Assembly (NCBI GenBank): GCA_022720335.1
Contig: JAIHVJ010000022.1
Coordinates: 1 to 22,760, forward strand
Length of the DNA stretch: 22,760 nt
Source of the DNA: Collinsella sp.
Lineage (GTDB): Bacteria > Actinomycetota > Coriobacteriia > Coriobacteriales > Coriobacteriaceae
Reading direction: 5' to 3'
Of the stretch, positions 1-7,321 are shown one piece after another. The notes beneath the pieces were generated by a model. That model was given only the letters and a program-made list of their open reading frames with translations, had not been told where the DNA came from and did not search any database. Position 1 is the stretch's first letter, and each line of letters opens with the position of its first letter. Position numbers and translations under genes: made by a program.

Positions 1-1
1 C

Positions 2-331
2 TTTGGCAAGACGGCCGACGAAGTTCGTGCCGAGGGCACGCCCGAGCAGATCGTCCCGGCCCGTTGCTTTGAGGGTAACCGCCCGACGACCTCGATCTTT
101 GGCGACACGCTGACCCCGTTCGCACTCGGTGAGCTCATCGCCCTGTACGAGCACATCACGTTTGTCGAGGGTACGGTCTGGGGCATCGACTCCTATGACC
201 AGTGGGGTGTTGAGCTGGGCAAGCAGCTTGCCAAGCAGATCACCCCTGCCTTCCACGACGATGCCGCCAAGGCCGAGCAGGACGCTTCGACCCAGGCGCT
301 CATCGAGTTCTATCGCGCGCATCGCAAGTAG
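2..331 (+). CDS. pgi: Glucose-6-phosphate isomerase, C-terminal part
   Basis: This is the last 109 residues of phosphoglucose isomerase, the cytoplasmic enzyme that interconverts glucose 6-phosphate and fructose 6-phosphate; the 5' part lies outside the window. The fragment shows the family's late conserved blocks: EGNRPT, LGELIALYEH, GIDSYDQWGVELGKQLA (the Lys in GVELGK is the conserved active-site lysine of Pgi) and a basic end, IEFYRAHRK. A strong intrinsic terminator follows 33 bp after the stop. The last nine codons and the terminator occur again, diverged, about 3.5 kb downstream at 3805-3898, so the present 3' end may have been supplied by an integrated element. The identification is secure; only the coordinates are partial. 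Confidence 0.95.
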   Translation, partial: FGKTADEVRAEGTPEQIVPARCFEGNRPTTSIFGDTLTPFALGELIALYEHITFVEGTVWGIDSYDQWGVELGKQLAKQITPAFHDDAAKAEQDASTQALIEFYRAHRK

Positions 332-333
332 TC
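302..333 (+). repeat. Direct repeat copy 1 at pgi 3' end (attL-like)
   Basis: This 32-nt block covers the end of pgi and the two bases after its stop. It matches 3805-3836 at 29 of 32 positions. All three differences are third-codon-position changes that keep Tyr, Ala and His. An 11-bp identical core, CGCAAGTAGTC, spans the stop codon at 323-333. The position at a gene's 3' end and the restored reading frame are typical of attachment sites used by tyrosine-recombinase elements; that role is inferred. Confidence 0.65.
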
Positions 334-364
334 GCTGCTGTTAACGCATCGCGCCTTATAGTCA

Positions 365-397
365 GGGGCCCGTATCCTATCGGATGCGGGCCCCTTT
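365..397 (+). terminator. Intrinsic terminator of pgi
   Basis: A GC-rich stem pairs 365-377 with 382-394 (arm GGGGCCCGTATCC) around a 4-nt loop and is followed by TTT. It lies in the 141-bp gap between the convergent stops of pgi and the virD4-like gene. A diverged copy lies at 3866-3898. Confidence 0.85.
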
Positions 398-472
398 GCT
401 TTGCCGTGGTCCCGGGGCGCACGGCCTTTGTGGAGCATCGCCGGGGCGTCGCGCGCTGCGAGAACCCTGCGC

Positions 473-1777
473 CTAGATCTCGGCCTCCGCATGGCCTCGC
501 TGCGCCTCGGGCAGCTCCCCGTAGAGCGGATGGTCTTCGAGCCTAAAGCGCTCGACCTGTTCGGGAGTGCGACCGCGTACAAAGAGCCACGAGCGATCGA
601 TCGGCGTCGCCATGAGCGTGCTGGGCAGCGCGTCGGCGCGGTCGGAAAACACCCGGGCACTCTCGGGATCCTGGAACGCCAGCACCAGATGCGTGTCGCA
701 GTTGCCCATGATGGAGCGTGCGCGTGCCTCGCCATAGAGCGCATCGAGCTGGTTGGTCGACTGCAGCAGCAGCGTTGCCCAGATGTTGCGGCTTCGGATA
801 ATCGAGAGCACGTTGTCGATCTGGGGGATCTGCAGATTTGCGAAGTCATCGAGCATAAAGCGCACGGGCACGGGCAGGCTGCCGTCGGGCTGCCTATCGG
901 CCTCACGAATGAGGCCCATAAACGCTTGCGTAATAAAGAGGCCGGTCAGCGGATCGAGATTGCGGTCAATATCGCTTACGGTTACAAACAGGGCGCAGGG
1001 GGTGTGTCCCATGGAAGCGAAGTCCACCTGATGGCACTCACGATAGAGCTGTGCCGCACCGTCGAATCCCAGACACATGACCTTTTCGGCAAGGATGCCG
1101 ACGATGCTCGCGTGCATGCGCTCGGCATTTTGCGTAATGGCGTAGCGCCGCCATAGCGAGAGGGCATAGCTTTGGGGGTCGGTCGTGATCAGGTCGTCAA
1201 ACAATCGACCCGTGGCACCGTCCTGCAGGTGCTCGATCAGCTTGATGACCGAGCTGATCGTCTGCTCGTCGGCGGGTAGCTGTTCGGTGACGTAGGCGAT
1301 AAGACACGACAGCAGGTTTGCCGCCGCATGATCCCAAAAAGGCTGGTTGTTGTCCTCGATGGGGCAGATGGCCTTTGCCACCGAGAGGATGTCCTGCTGG
1401 TTGGGCCTGCCGTCCGCCTTGCGGCGAATGTGCCTCAGGGGGTTGTAGCCGCAGCGCTCGATGCCGGGCGCAAGGGCCGGGACGGTGTTGAGGTCGGCGA
1501 AGTTGAGACATTGCACGCGGTAACCGTGGGCTGCCAGCACGGGTCCCACTTCGCGACAGAGCGTGCCTTTGGTGTCGAGCACGATGTAGCTTGCGTTCAT
1601 TTGCAGCAGGTTGGGCTTGAGGACGTTTCGGGTCTTGCCGGCTCCCGAGGGGCCGATCACAAGTGCGTTGTTGTTGAGTCCCGTTTGGCGGGTGTCGCAG
1701 GAGAGCGTTCGATCCTTGGCGAGGATGGTGGACGATGCGGACTCAGATGCGGCGAGGCGGCTGGCGAGGTTAGACAT
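473..1777 (-). CDS. Soluble VirD4/TraG-like type IV coupling ATPase
   Basis: This 434-residue protein is a conjugative coupling-protein ATPase, the family that delivers DNA-relaxase complexes to a type IV secretion channel. The Walker A motif GPSGAGKT is at residues 42-49, followed by the family block LLQMNASYIVLDTKG. The Walker B region is FMLDDFAN (D310, D311), with Asp where DE is usual. A late block, STNQLDALYGE to GNCDTHLVLAFQDPESARVFS, is typical of TraG/VirD4 proteins of Gram-positive elements. No N-terminal membrane segments are present, unlike classical VirD4. I chose ATG 1777 over an upstream in-frame start because AGGAGG lies 6 bases before it and residues before it are low-complexity shadow of the protease gene. 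The start overlaps the protease stop by 8 bp, so the two are translationally coupled. No relaxase or channel gene is visible. Confidence 0.85.
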   Translation of the reverse strand: MSNLASRLAASESASSTILAKDRTLSCDTRQTGLNNNALVIGPSGAGKTRNVLKPNLLQMNASYIVLDTKGTLCREVGPVLAAHGYRVQCLNFADLNTVPALAPGIERCGYNPLRHIRRKADGRPNQQDILSVAKAICPIEDNNQPFWDHAAANLLSCLIAYVTEQLPADEQTISSVIKLIEHLQDGATGRLFDDLITTDPQSYALSLWRRYAITQNAERMHASIVGILAEKVMCLGFDGAAQLYRECHQVDFASMGHTPCALFVTVSDIDRNLDPLTGLFITQAFMGLIREADRQPDGSLPVPVRFMLDDFANLQIPQIDNVLSIIRSRNIWATLLLQSTNQLDALYGEARARSIMGNCDTHLVLAFQDPESARVFSDRADALPSTLMATPIDRSWLFVRGRTPEQVERFRLEDHPLYGELPEAQRGHAEAEI

Positions 1778-2387
1778 GGGCGACCTCCTTGGTGGTCGAG
1801 AGAATTTCGTGGGCAAAGCCGAGCTCGACGGCGCGCTCGGCCGAAAGGTAGGTGTCTTTTGCAGTGAGGGACTGGATGCGCTTGGGCGTGAGGCCGCTGC
1901 GGTCCGAGAGGATTTGCGTGAGGGTCTTGCGGGTCTGCATGAGACGCCGGCTGGTTTCCTGCAACGCAAGTGCCGAGCCGCCTGCCCCCTGGGGGATCAG
2001 CGGGTCATGAATCATGAGCTCTGCATGGGGCGCCATGCGGCGATCGTCGCCGCCCATAAAGATCACGGCGCCCATGGACGCGGCGAATTCCAGGCAGACG
2101 GTGCGGATGGGGCACGATGCGAGGCGCATGGCGTCATAGATCGCAAGACCCGATCGCACGCTTCCGCCGGCGCTGGCGACAAATATGGTGATGGGGCGGC
2201 TGGGGTCGGTGGCATCGAGCAGACGAATCTGCTGGCATAGGTCGTGGGCCATCGGGGTTTCGATGTTTCCCATGACGGAGAGCTCGCGACGGGCGAGCAT
2301 CTCATCGTAAATGCTGGTGAGCGTGATACCTCGGGCGGATTCACGCATGGTGAGGGGGCTGATGATGGGGGAATGATTGGTGTCCAT
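1770..2387 (-). CDS. ClpP-like serine protease of a mobile element
   Basis: This 205-residue protein has the ClpP/crotonase fold signature. FVASAGGSVRSGLAIYDAM (about 69-87) matches the ClpP SPGGSV oxyanion strand, FAASMGA carries the nucleophile Ser104, LMIHDP carries His127, and KDTYLSAERAVELGFAHEI carries the third residue, Asp178. The triad is therefore complete, although Ser-to-His spacing is two residues shorter than in housekeeping ClpP. ATG 2387 has AGGAG eight bases upstream. It is the middle gene of a three-gene minus-strand unit with a virD4-like ATPase and an unknown protein. Whether it works with a host Clp ATPase or acts alone on an element protein cannot be told; no ClpX-type partner is encoded here. 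Confidence 0.87.
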   Translation of the reverse strand: MDTNHSPIISPLTMRESARGITLTSIYDEMLARRELSVMGNIETPMAHDLCQQIRLLDATDPSRPITIFVASAGGSVRSGLAIYDAMRLASCPIRTVCLEFAASMGAVIFMGGDDRRMAPHAELMIHDPLIPQGAGGSALALQETSRRLMQTRKTLTQILSDRSGLTPKRIQSLTAKDTYLSAERAVELGFAHEILSTTKEVAHV

Positions 2388-2450
2388 GAGGACTCCTTTC
2401 TGTTGGTTGTGTTGTGGAATAGGATTGTTGCCCGCGGAGGGGCTGGCGGG

Positions 2451-3341
2451 CTACAGGGTTCGTCCGAGCCTGAGATCGAGCTCGGTTGTGGGGCAGGCTG
2501 CCTGTTCGTGCGGCTCGCAAGCGCCAAGGGCTCCAAAGCGATGGAGCGTTGCGACGGGCGTGGTGTAGGCGAGCCGCAGCTGATGCTCGATAGGGGCACA
2601 TCCGTCATTTTTGTAATGAGCCGCGTAGTACTGCGCGATGCTGGCGTTCATCTCGCTGCCATTGCGATGGCGCTCAAACTGGCGTCTGCAGGTCTCGATG
2701 ATCTTTGCTACCGACTTGGGTGCCGTCGCGGGAACAAGGGCGAGATAGCCCTCAAATAGCTCGTTGATGCTCAGGAGGCACAGCAGGTCGATCAGCGTCC
2801 TTATGGCTGCTCCCTCGGCGGAAAAGTGCGCGGTCATGCGGTTATATCGGTTGCGGTCGACGATGGCCGCATGGGGTCTTGGAGTTTTCTGCCCCGTGGT
2901 CCCGGGCTTTTGCCGCGCCTGTGTATTGAGCTCGACGTTGCAGCGCTTGAGGCCGTCCAACGGAAGGAACAGTGCGGTGCGCAGGGTGTTCCGCTTGCTT
3001 TCGAGTTCATGACGCTCGTCGGGTTCCCATTCGAGCTTGAGTTTCGTGTCGAACGCCGTAAGCATATGGGCTAGGCAGCCTACGGTAAGAACGTACGAAT
3101 CGTTGTCGCGTTTTGGGGCATAGGGGTCTGTCAGCTTGCGAATGTCGGGGTCGCCCGTGATCTTTGTGCAGCGCTTCAGCAGTTGAGGGTGGTCGGCCAA
3201 GATCGTCGCGAGCGGTAGCGACGCGTAGTTCTTGATGGTCGCGGCGGCAAAGGCAGCGTCATATTCGTTTGCATATGCTCGCTCAATGCGGGCATCCAGA
3301 ATGCTTTTCTTATCGCCGTCTTCAGCGTGGTGGTTTGTCAT
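2451..3341 (-). CDS. Hypothetical protein of the pgi-integrated element
   Basis: I do not recognise this 296-residue protein. It is hydrophilic and His/Asp/Glu-rich at the start, has several Arg/Lys-rich stretches (for example around KRNTLRTAL and CRRQFERHRNGSE) and one moderately hydrophobic segment, IRTLIDLLCLLSINELFEGYLALV, that looks like a buried helix pair rather than a membrane span. There is no signal peptide. I chose ATG 3341 because GGAG lies seven bases upstream; the frame stays open further upstream, but that part is a His-rich translation of short tandem repeats. It is first in a unit with the ClpP-like protease (63-bp gap) and the coupling ATPase. A DNA-processing or replication role for the element is possible but unsupported by any motif I can see. 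Confidence 0.7.
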   Translation of the reverse strand: MTNHHAEDGDKKSILDARIERAYANEYDAAFAAATIKNYASLPLATILADHPQLLKRCTKITGDPDIRKLTDPYAPKRDNDSYVLTVGCLAHMLTAFDTKLKLEWEPDERHELESKRNTLRTALFLPLDGLKRCNVELNTQARQKPGTTGQKTPRPHAAIVDRNRYNRMTAHFSAEGAAIRTLIDLLCLLSINELFEGYLALVPATAPKSVAKIIETCRRQFERHRNGSEMNASIAQYYAAHYKNDGCAPIEHQLRLAYTTPVATLHRFGALGACEPHEQAACPTTELDLRLGRTL

Positions 3342-3356
3342 AGCTTCTCCAATCGG

Positions 3357-3424
3357 TTGATGTTCGTGCTGTTTGTTGATGTGTTGGTTGTCGTGAGTGA
3401 TGTGCTTGCCGTGGGTGATGTGCT
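3357..3424. repeat. Four imperfect TGATGTG-type direct repeats
   Basis: Related units containing TTGATGT or GTGATGTGCT begin near 3358, 3377, 3398 and 3416, with spacings of 19, 21 and 18 bp. The last two match at 13 of 14 positions (3393-3406 and 3411-3424). They sit directly upstream of the unknown minus-strand gene. They could be an operator array or iterons; they could also be simple low-complexity sequence. Confidence 0.4.
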
Positions 3425-3804
3425 GACGTTGGGGTGCTATGCGGTTTTCAATGAGCCCGTGAGGCAGTTGCTGCAGGGGCGGGATGGAACGGCCCATGCA
3501 AGGCGGAAGGCATCGTGCTCAAAATCGAGACAGCAATGCCCTGGGTGCCTCACATGTGGCAGTTACCTCATTAAGTTGTCATTGCGTTTGGGGTTGTACT
3601 TTGCCGATCTTCCTTCTCTTACACGCTAAAACTCAAACTTCATATGCTCGATCTACTTAAAACCGCAACGGCGGCCTTTTATCAACTTATATGTCGGAAC
3701 GCGTCTTTGCAAGTACTTTTTTGCGTTTGTTTCAAATGGGGTGGTTTTGCAACCGTCACGCGCCACGCTACGCGAACGTGCCCCGGCTCGGATAAGATGG
3801 TGCG
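3425..3804. other. Non-coding right end of the inserted segment
   Basis: I see no convincing gene in this stretch. Short open frames exist on both strands but lack ribosome sites and protein-like composition. It is locally more AT-rich (around 3600-3740) than the surrounding coding DNA. It should hold the promoter of the minus-strand trio and the right end of the element, but no convincing -35/-10 pair could be picked out. Confidence 0.5.
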
Positions 3805-3836
3805 ATCGAGTTCTACCGCGCTCACCGCAAGTAGTC
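3805..3836 (+). repeat. Direct repeat copy 2: orphan pgi 3' end (attR-like)
   Basis: This 32-nt remnant reads IEFYRAHRK-stop in frame, exactly the end of Pgi, with three synonymous differences from the copy at 302-333. Nothing upstream resembles pgi. A terminator similar to that of pgi follows at the same distance within 2 nt. It is best explained as the chromosomal pgi end displaced by insertion of the 3.5-kb segment. Confidence 0.7.
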
Positions 3837-3865
3837 TTTGTTGCTGAGATGGGTCATGGCCGAAA

Positions 3866-3898
3866 GGGGCCCGTATCCCAACAGATACAGGCTCCCTT
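3866..3898 (+). terminator. Diverged copy of the pgi terminator
   Basis: The left arm, GGGGCCCGTATCC (3866-3878), is identical to that of the pgi terminator. The right arm (GATACAGGCTCCC, 3884-3896) is diverged but still pairs with one irregularity and is followed by TT. It has no gene directly upstream now, so it is probably a relic carried with the duplicated pgi end. Confidence 0.6.
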
Positions 3899-3975
3899 GC
3901 TCTTTAAATGGGCATGAGGGTGTATTGAGGGGGGATGTCTTGCTGTCGGCATCCGCGTGCGGTGCCATTCGCTGT

Positions 3976-3995
3976 CCGTAAATATACGTTTACGG
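3976..3995. promoter_or_regulatory. Perfect inverted repeat upstream of deoC
   Basis: The arms CCGTAAA and TTTACGG are separated by 6 bp (TATACG). The repeat lies about 120 bp before the deoC start in a local AT-rich patch, as expected of a repressor site. The cognate regulator is unknown. Confidence 0.45.
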
Positions 3996-4056
3996 CTAAT
4001 TTCATACCACTTGTCGGAATGCGGACGCTGTCCTTGCATGTCGGGCGTACATTGAA

Positions 4057-4080
4057 CGTGGTTTTTCGCGTGAAACCACG
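4057..4080 (+). promoter_or_regulatory. Stem-loop in the deoC leader
   Basis: The 8-bp perfect arms CGTGGTTT and AAACCACG flank an 8-nt spacer. The structure ends 34 bp before the deoC start and lacks a following T-run, so it is not an intrinsic terminator. It could be an operator or an mRNA leader structure. Confidence 0.4.
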
Positions 4081-4114
4081 AATCGGTTGTCAGCCCCGAA
4101 CAAGGAGGCCCAGC

Positions 4115-4789
4115 ATGACGCTTGCCAAACCCATCAATAAATACATCGACTATATCGATGCCCCCGAGGACACGTTTGAGCAGTATGTCGAGAAGGCGTT
4201 AAAGTACAACTTTCGCTGCGTATTTGCGAACCTGCAGGAGTACGAGACGGGCCGCGCCATGCTCGAGGGCTCTGACATCATCCTTGCCGGCGCTATCGAC
4301 TTTCCCCAGGGCACTATGACGCTTGAGGAGAAGCTTGCGAGGTTTGAGGAATACGCTGCGTGTGGCTTTACCGAGATTGACTACGTTTTGAATCAGGAGT
4401 CGGTCGAGAACCGCGATTTTGATGCCATCGAGCGCGAGATGACTACCATTGCTGATTTTTGTCGTGCGCATGGCATCACTGACAAGGTGATCGTCGAGAT
4501 GTGCAAACTGGACGGCGACGACGCCGCTAAGCGCCGTGTATGCGAGATCGCGCTGGAGGCTAAGCCGGGATTCCTTAAGACATCGACCGGCAGAAGCTTT
4601 GGCGGTGCTAAGCTCGAGGACGTGCGGCTGATGCACGAGGTGCTCGGCGATGCCGTGGCAATCAAGGCGGCGGGCGGTATCCATAATTACGAAGAGGCCT
4701 GCGCATTCATCGAGGCCGGCGCCAGCGCGTTAGGTGCATCGGCGGGCATCGCGATCGTCGAGGGCGCACCGACGGATGAGCGTCGCTAG
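4115..4789 (+). CDS. deoC: Deoxyribose-phosphate aldolase
   Basis: This 224-residue class I aldolase splits 2-deoxy-D-ribose 5-phosphate into glyceraldehyde 3-phosphate and acetaldehyde, the last step of deoxynucleoside catabolism. The catalytic set is visible: Asp89 in EIDYVLN, the Schiff-base Lys155 in GFLKTSTG and the second Lys184 in VAIKAAGGI. Length fits the short bacterial DeoC class. I chose ATG 4115 because AAGGAGG lies just upstream; the open frame continues upstream to 3935, but that region has no family similarity. The usual deo partners (phosphorylase, phosphopentomutase) are not adjacent. It lies just beyond the duplicated pgi end, so it was probably the original neighbour of pgi before the insertion. 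Confidence 0.92.
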   Translation: MTLAKPINKYIDYIDAPEDTFEQYVEKALKYNFRCVFANLQEYETGRAMLEGSDIILAGAIDFPQGTMTLEEKLARFEEYAACGFTEIDYVLNQESVENRDFDAIEREMTTIADFCRAHGITDKVIVEMCKLDGDDAAKRRVCEIALEAKPGFLKTSTGRSFGGAKLEDVRLMHEVLGDAVAIKAAGGIHNYEEACAFIEAGASALGASAGIAIVEGAPTDERR

Positions 4790-4938
4790 CAGACGTATTT
4801 GACCTGAGCGATAAAGCTTCACGACCACACGCTGTTCATGTTCGAGACAATATGACTTTTTGCCCGTTGTAAACGGAGTCGCGATGGGTGTTCTGTATGA
4901 TGGCTCAGACAAGGTTGTTCAATGACAGGGAGGCATAT

Positions 4939-5781
4939 ATGGCAATCAAAGCCATCGCGATGGATATCGACGGTACGCTCACCAACGATCAGAAAGTGAT
5001 TAGCCCGCGTACGCGCGAGAAGCTGCTCGCGGCGCAGGAGTCGGGCATTAAGCTCATTTTGGCTTCGGGCCGTCCCGCATGGGGGCTGCACGCCTTGGCG
5101 CAAGAGCTCGACCTTCAAAACCATGACGGTCTGCTGGTGGCCTTTAACGGCGCACACGTCGTCGATGCCCAGACCGACGAGGTGCTGTTCGATCAGGCTA
5201 TGCCTGCCGACGAATTGCATCGCCTGATTGATCACCTGCGTAATTTTGACGTGATCCCTATGATTTCGCTCGGTCGCGATTTGCACGTCGAGGACTCGTA
5301 CCATTGCATGATCACGCTGCCTGACGGCTCGCAGAAGAATATCGTCAAGTATGAGCGCGACGCGTGCGATCTTAAGATTCGCGAGGTAGAGAGCCTGCAT
5401 GAGGTCGCTGATGCTTATCCCGTGGACAAGCTGCTGACGGCAGGCGACCCGGCATACCTGCAGGCGCATTACGAGGAGATGTATGCGCCCTTTACCCAGA
5501 CGCTTTCGGGCATGTTTACGGCCGACTGGTACTTTGAGTACACGGCGCCCGGTATCGACAAGGCCCGCGCGCTTGAGGGTGCTCTGCCCAAGCTCGGCAT
5601 CGATGCCAGCGAGGTCGTCTCGTTTGGCGACGGCCAGAACGACAAGTCCATGATTGAGTGGGCCGGCACCGGTGTTGCCATGGGCAACGCCGTCGATGAG
5701 GTTAAGGCTGTAGCCCAGATGGTGACCGCCAATAACAACGAAGACGGTATTGCGGTGGCGCTGGATAAGCTGCTGGGTTAG
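4939..5781 (+). CDS. Cof-type HAD-IIB sugar phosphatase
   Basis: This 280-residue cytoplasmic hydrolase belongs to the Cof/YbjI/YidA branch of the HAD superfamily, which removes phosphate from sugar phosphates and related small molecules. Motif I is DIDGTL with nucleophile Asp9 and acid/base Asp11. Motif II is in LILASGR, and the metal motif IV is FGDGQND at 229-235. The large C2-type cap lies between them, as in class IIB. ATG 4939 follows AGGGAGG by six bases; the upstream extension of the frame is rejected for that reason. An intrinsic terminator follows the stop. The exact substrate cannot be read from sequence. Confidence 0.9.
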   Translation: MAIKAIAMDIDGTLTNDQKVISPRTREKLLAAQESGIKLILASGRPAWGLHALAQELDLQNHDGLLVAFNGAHVVDAQTDEVLFDQAMPADELHRLIDHLRNFDVIPMISLGRDLHVEDSYHCMITLPDGSQKNIVKYERDACDLKIREVESLHEVADAYPVDKLLTAGDPAYLQAHYEEMYAPFTQTLSGMFTADWYFEYTAPGIDKARALEGALPKLGIDASEVVSFGDGQNDKSMIEWAGTGVAMGNAVDEVKAVAQMVTANNNEDGIAVALDKLLG

Positions 5782-5803
5782 AATCGCCGATAATGCATGG
5801 TTC

Positions 5804-5829
5804 GGGCGTCCGCTTGCGGGCGCCCTTTT
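5804..5829 (+). terminator. Intrinsic terminator between the two HAD genes
   Basis: The stem pairs 5804-5813 with 5816-5825 (GGGCG arm against CGCCC, with a GC-rich top) and is followed by TTTT. The next gene's ribosome site begins only a few bases later, so the second HAD gene must rely on read-through or a promoter hidden in the hairpin region. Confidence 0.8.
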
Positions 5830-5844
5830 GTTAGGGAGGGTGCC

Positions 5845-6504
5845 GTGTCCGCATTTCCGTTCGACGCCGTTATCTTTGACATGGACGGTGTCATTGTCGA
5901 TACCGAGTATTACTACCTGGGCGAGACTGCCGCGTTTGCCAAGGAGCTTGGGCTTAATCTGACTCAAGAGGAGTTGAATGGGCAGGTCGGTACCTCGCAT
6001 CAGTTCTTCCTGCATATGTTGGTCGATTGGTTTGAGCGCGCCGGTAAGGGGCATTTCACTGGCGAGGAAGCGTTGGCCCGTTGGGACGAGTGGGCGCATG
6101 AGCGTCCGCGCGACTATCAGGCTTTGATTAACCCAGGCGCCGTGGATACGATTCGAGAGCTGCCGCGCCGCGGCGTTCGCGTGGCGCTTGCCAGCTCGTC
6201 TCCCATGGATAGCATCGAGGAAGTGCTCAACGCATGCGGGCTGTCGGATGCCTTTGAGTATGTGGTGAGCGGCGAGCAGTTTAAGGAGAGCAAGCCCGAG
6301 CCCGACATCTACCTGCATGCGCTGGACCTGCTGGGGCTGCCCGCGAATCGCTGCTGCTGCGTTGAGGATTCGGTGCCTGGCATCACTGCCGGCAAGCGAG
6401 CCGGCCTGACAGTCATTGCCAAGCGCGAGGAGCGCTTTGGCTTTAGCCAGGATGCCGCGGACAAGATTATCGACCAGCTGCCGGAGCTACTGGAGCTTGC
6501 GTAG
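5845..6504 (+). CDS. HAD-IA hydrolase, beta-phosphoglucomutase/phosphatase type
   Basis: This 219-residue HAD protein resembles the PgmB/YniC-like group. Motif I is FDMDGVIVDTE (Asp12, Asp14), motif II ALASSSP, motif III in KESKPEPDIY and motif IV VEDSVPGITAGKRAG. The alpha-helical cap between motifs I and II is present. The DMDGV and ED motifs fit both beta-phosphoglucomutases and sugar-phosphate phosphatases, so the substrate is open. I chose GTG 5845 because AGGGAGG lies seven bases upstream and the protein begins at the usual distance before motif I; an upstream ATG at 5797 would place the start across the terminator hairpin. Confidence 0.87.
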   Translation: MSAFPFDAVIFDMDGVIVDTEYYYLGETAAFAKELGLNLTQEELNGQVGTSHQFFLHMLVDWFERAGKGHFTGEEALARWDEWAHERPRDYQALINPGAVDTIRELPRRGVRVALASSSPMDSIEEVLNACGLSDAFEYVVSGEQFKESKPEPDIYLHALDLLGLPANRCCCVEDSVPGITAGKRAGLTVIAKREERFGFSQDAADKIIDQLPELLELA

Positions 6505-6562
6505 GACTGGCGATGCGTAATCCGCACCGATTATTGATTCCATATTTGCTAGGGGAGGGCAA

Positions 6563-7306
6563 ATGCCATCGACTGAAGGGTTGACCGACGGAAAAGCGGC
6601 AATCCCGCTATATCAACAGGTTATCGATATCATCAAAAATGACATCAATTCTGGTACCTATAAGGCGGGCGCTCGGATACCGAATGAATTCGAATTGGCC
6701 GAAAGCTACAAAGTTGGTCGCGTTACCGTTCGGCGGGCCATTGAGGAGCTCGTGCAGCAGGGCTACCTAACCAAGCAGCAGGGGAGGGGCACGTTTGTAA
6801 ACGCCCCCAAGCTCAAGCGTAAAATCCGCCAGAAGGACGACGTTCAGAGTTTTTCGGACGCCTGCCGCGTCAACGAGATGGAGCCCGGGGCGCGTATTGT
6901 CTCAAGAAAAGTGTTGCCGGCCGATGCTACCGAAGCGCAGTTTTTTGGCGTTCCCGCTGGGTCGGAGCTGATCTGCATCGAACGCGTGCGCACCGCCGAT
7001 GGCATCCCCGTGATGCTCGAGAACAACACGTACGTTTATGAAGACAACGCCTTTTTGGCGAAGGCGGACCTTACCGATCAATCAATTTTCGAGGTCGTGC
7101 GCGAACAGACGGGTCGCGGGCCTGCTCGCACCGAGCCGTGCACGCTTGAGATCGCGTGTGCGTCACCCGAAGTCGCCCGGCTGCTGTCCGTTCCCACGGG
7201 AGAGCCTCTGTTTTATATGGAGGCATATTTCTATGACGAGCAGCAGCGGCCGTTTATCATCGGCCGACAGCGGATTGTAGGATCGCGCTACGTTTTTGAT
7301 ATTTAG
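6563..7306 (+). CDS. GntR-family regulator, HutC/UTRA type
   Basis: This 247-residue transcription factor has an N-terminal winged helix (about 14-82; IPLYQQVIDIIKNDI, PNEFELAESYKVGRVTVRRAIEEL, GYLTKQQGRGTFV) and a C-terminal UTRA effector domain (about 100-247) that usually binds a sugar phosphate or similar catabolic intermediate. GGGAGGG precedes ATG 6563. A strong terminator follows, then the promoter of the large catabolic operon with a perfect inverted repeat just after its -10. It is therefore the likely local repressor, as FraR is for the fra operon; this is inference from position and family. Confidence 0.9.
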   Translation: MPSTEGLTDGKAAIPLYQQVIDIIKNDINSGTYKAGARIPNEFELAESYKVGRVTVRRAIEELVQQGYLTKQQGRGTFVNAPKLKRKIRQKDDVQSFSDACRVNEMEPGARIVSRKVLPADATEAQFFGVPAGSELICIERVRTADGIPVMLENNTYVYEDNAFLAKADLTDQSIFEVVREQTGRGPARTEPCTLEIACASPEVARLLSVPTGEPLFYMEAYFYDEQQRPFIIGRQRIVGSRYVFDI

Positions 7307-7321
7307 GACGTTGATCAAGAG

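Noticed and set aside
1778..1969. N-terminal extension of the VirD4-like protein
   Set aside because: It would lie entirely inside the ClpP-like gene in another frame, and ATG 1777 has a strong ribosome site.
3644..3847. 67-codon plus-strand frame running into the orphan pgi end
   Set aside because: It reads the pgi remnant in the wrong frame and has no ribosome site or homologous pattern.
3935..4114. N-terminal extension of DeoC
   Set aside because: The region has no aldolase similarity and contains inverted repeats; the AAGGAGG-preceded ATG at 4115 gives a normal DeoC length.
4819..6318. Long minus-strand open frame of 499 codons opposite the two HAD genes
   Set aside because: It lies antisense to two clear HAD proteins with full motifs, has no ribosome site or family pattern, and is a usual by-product of high-GC codon bias.
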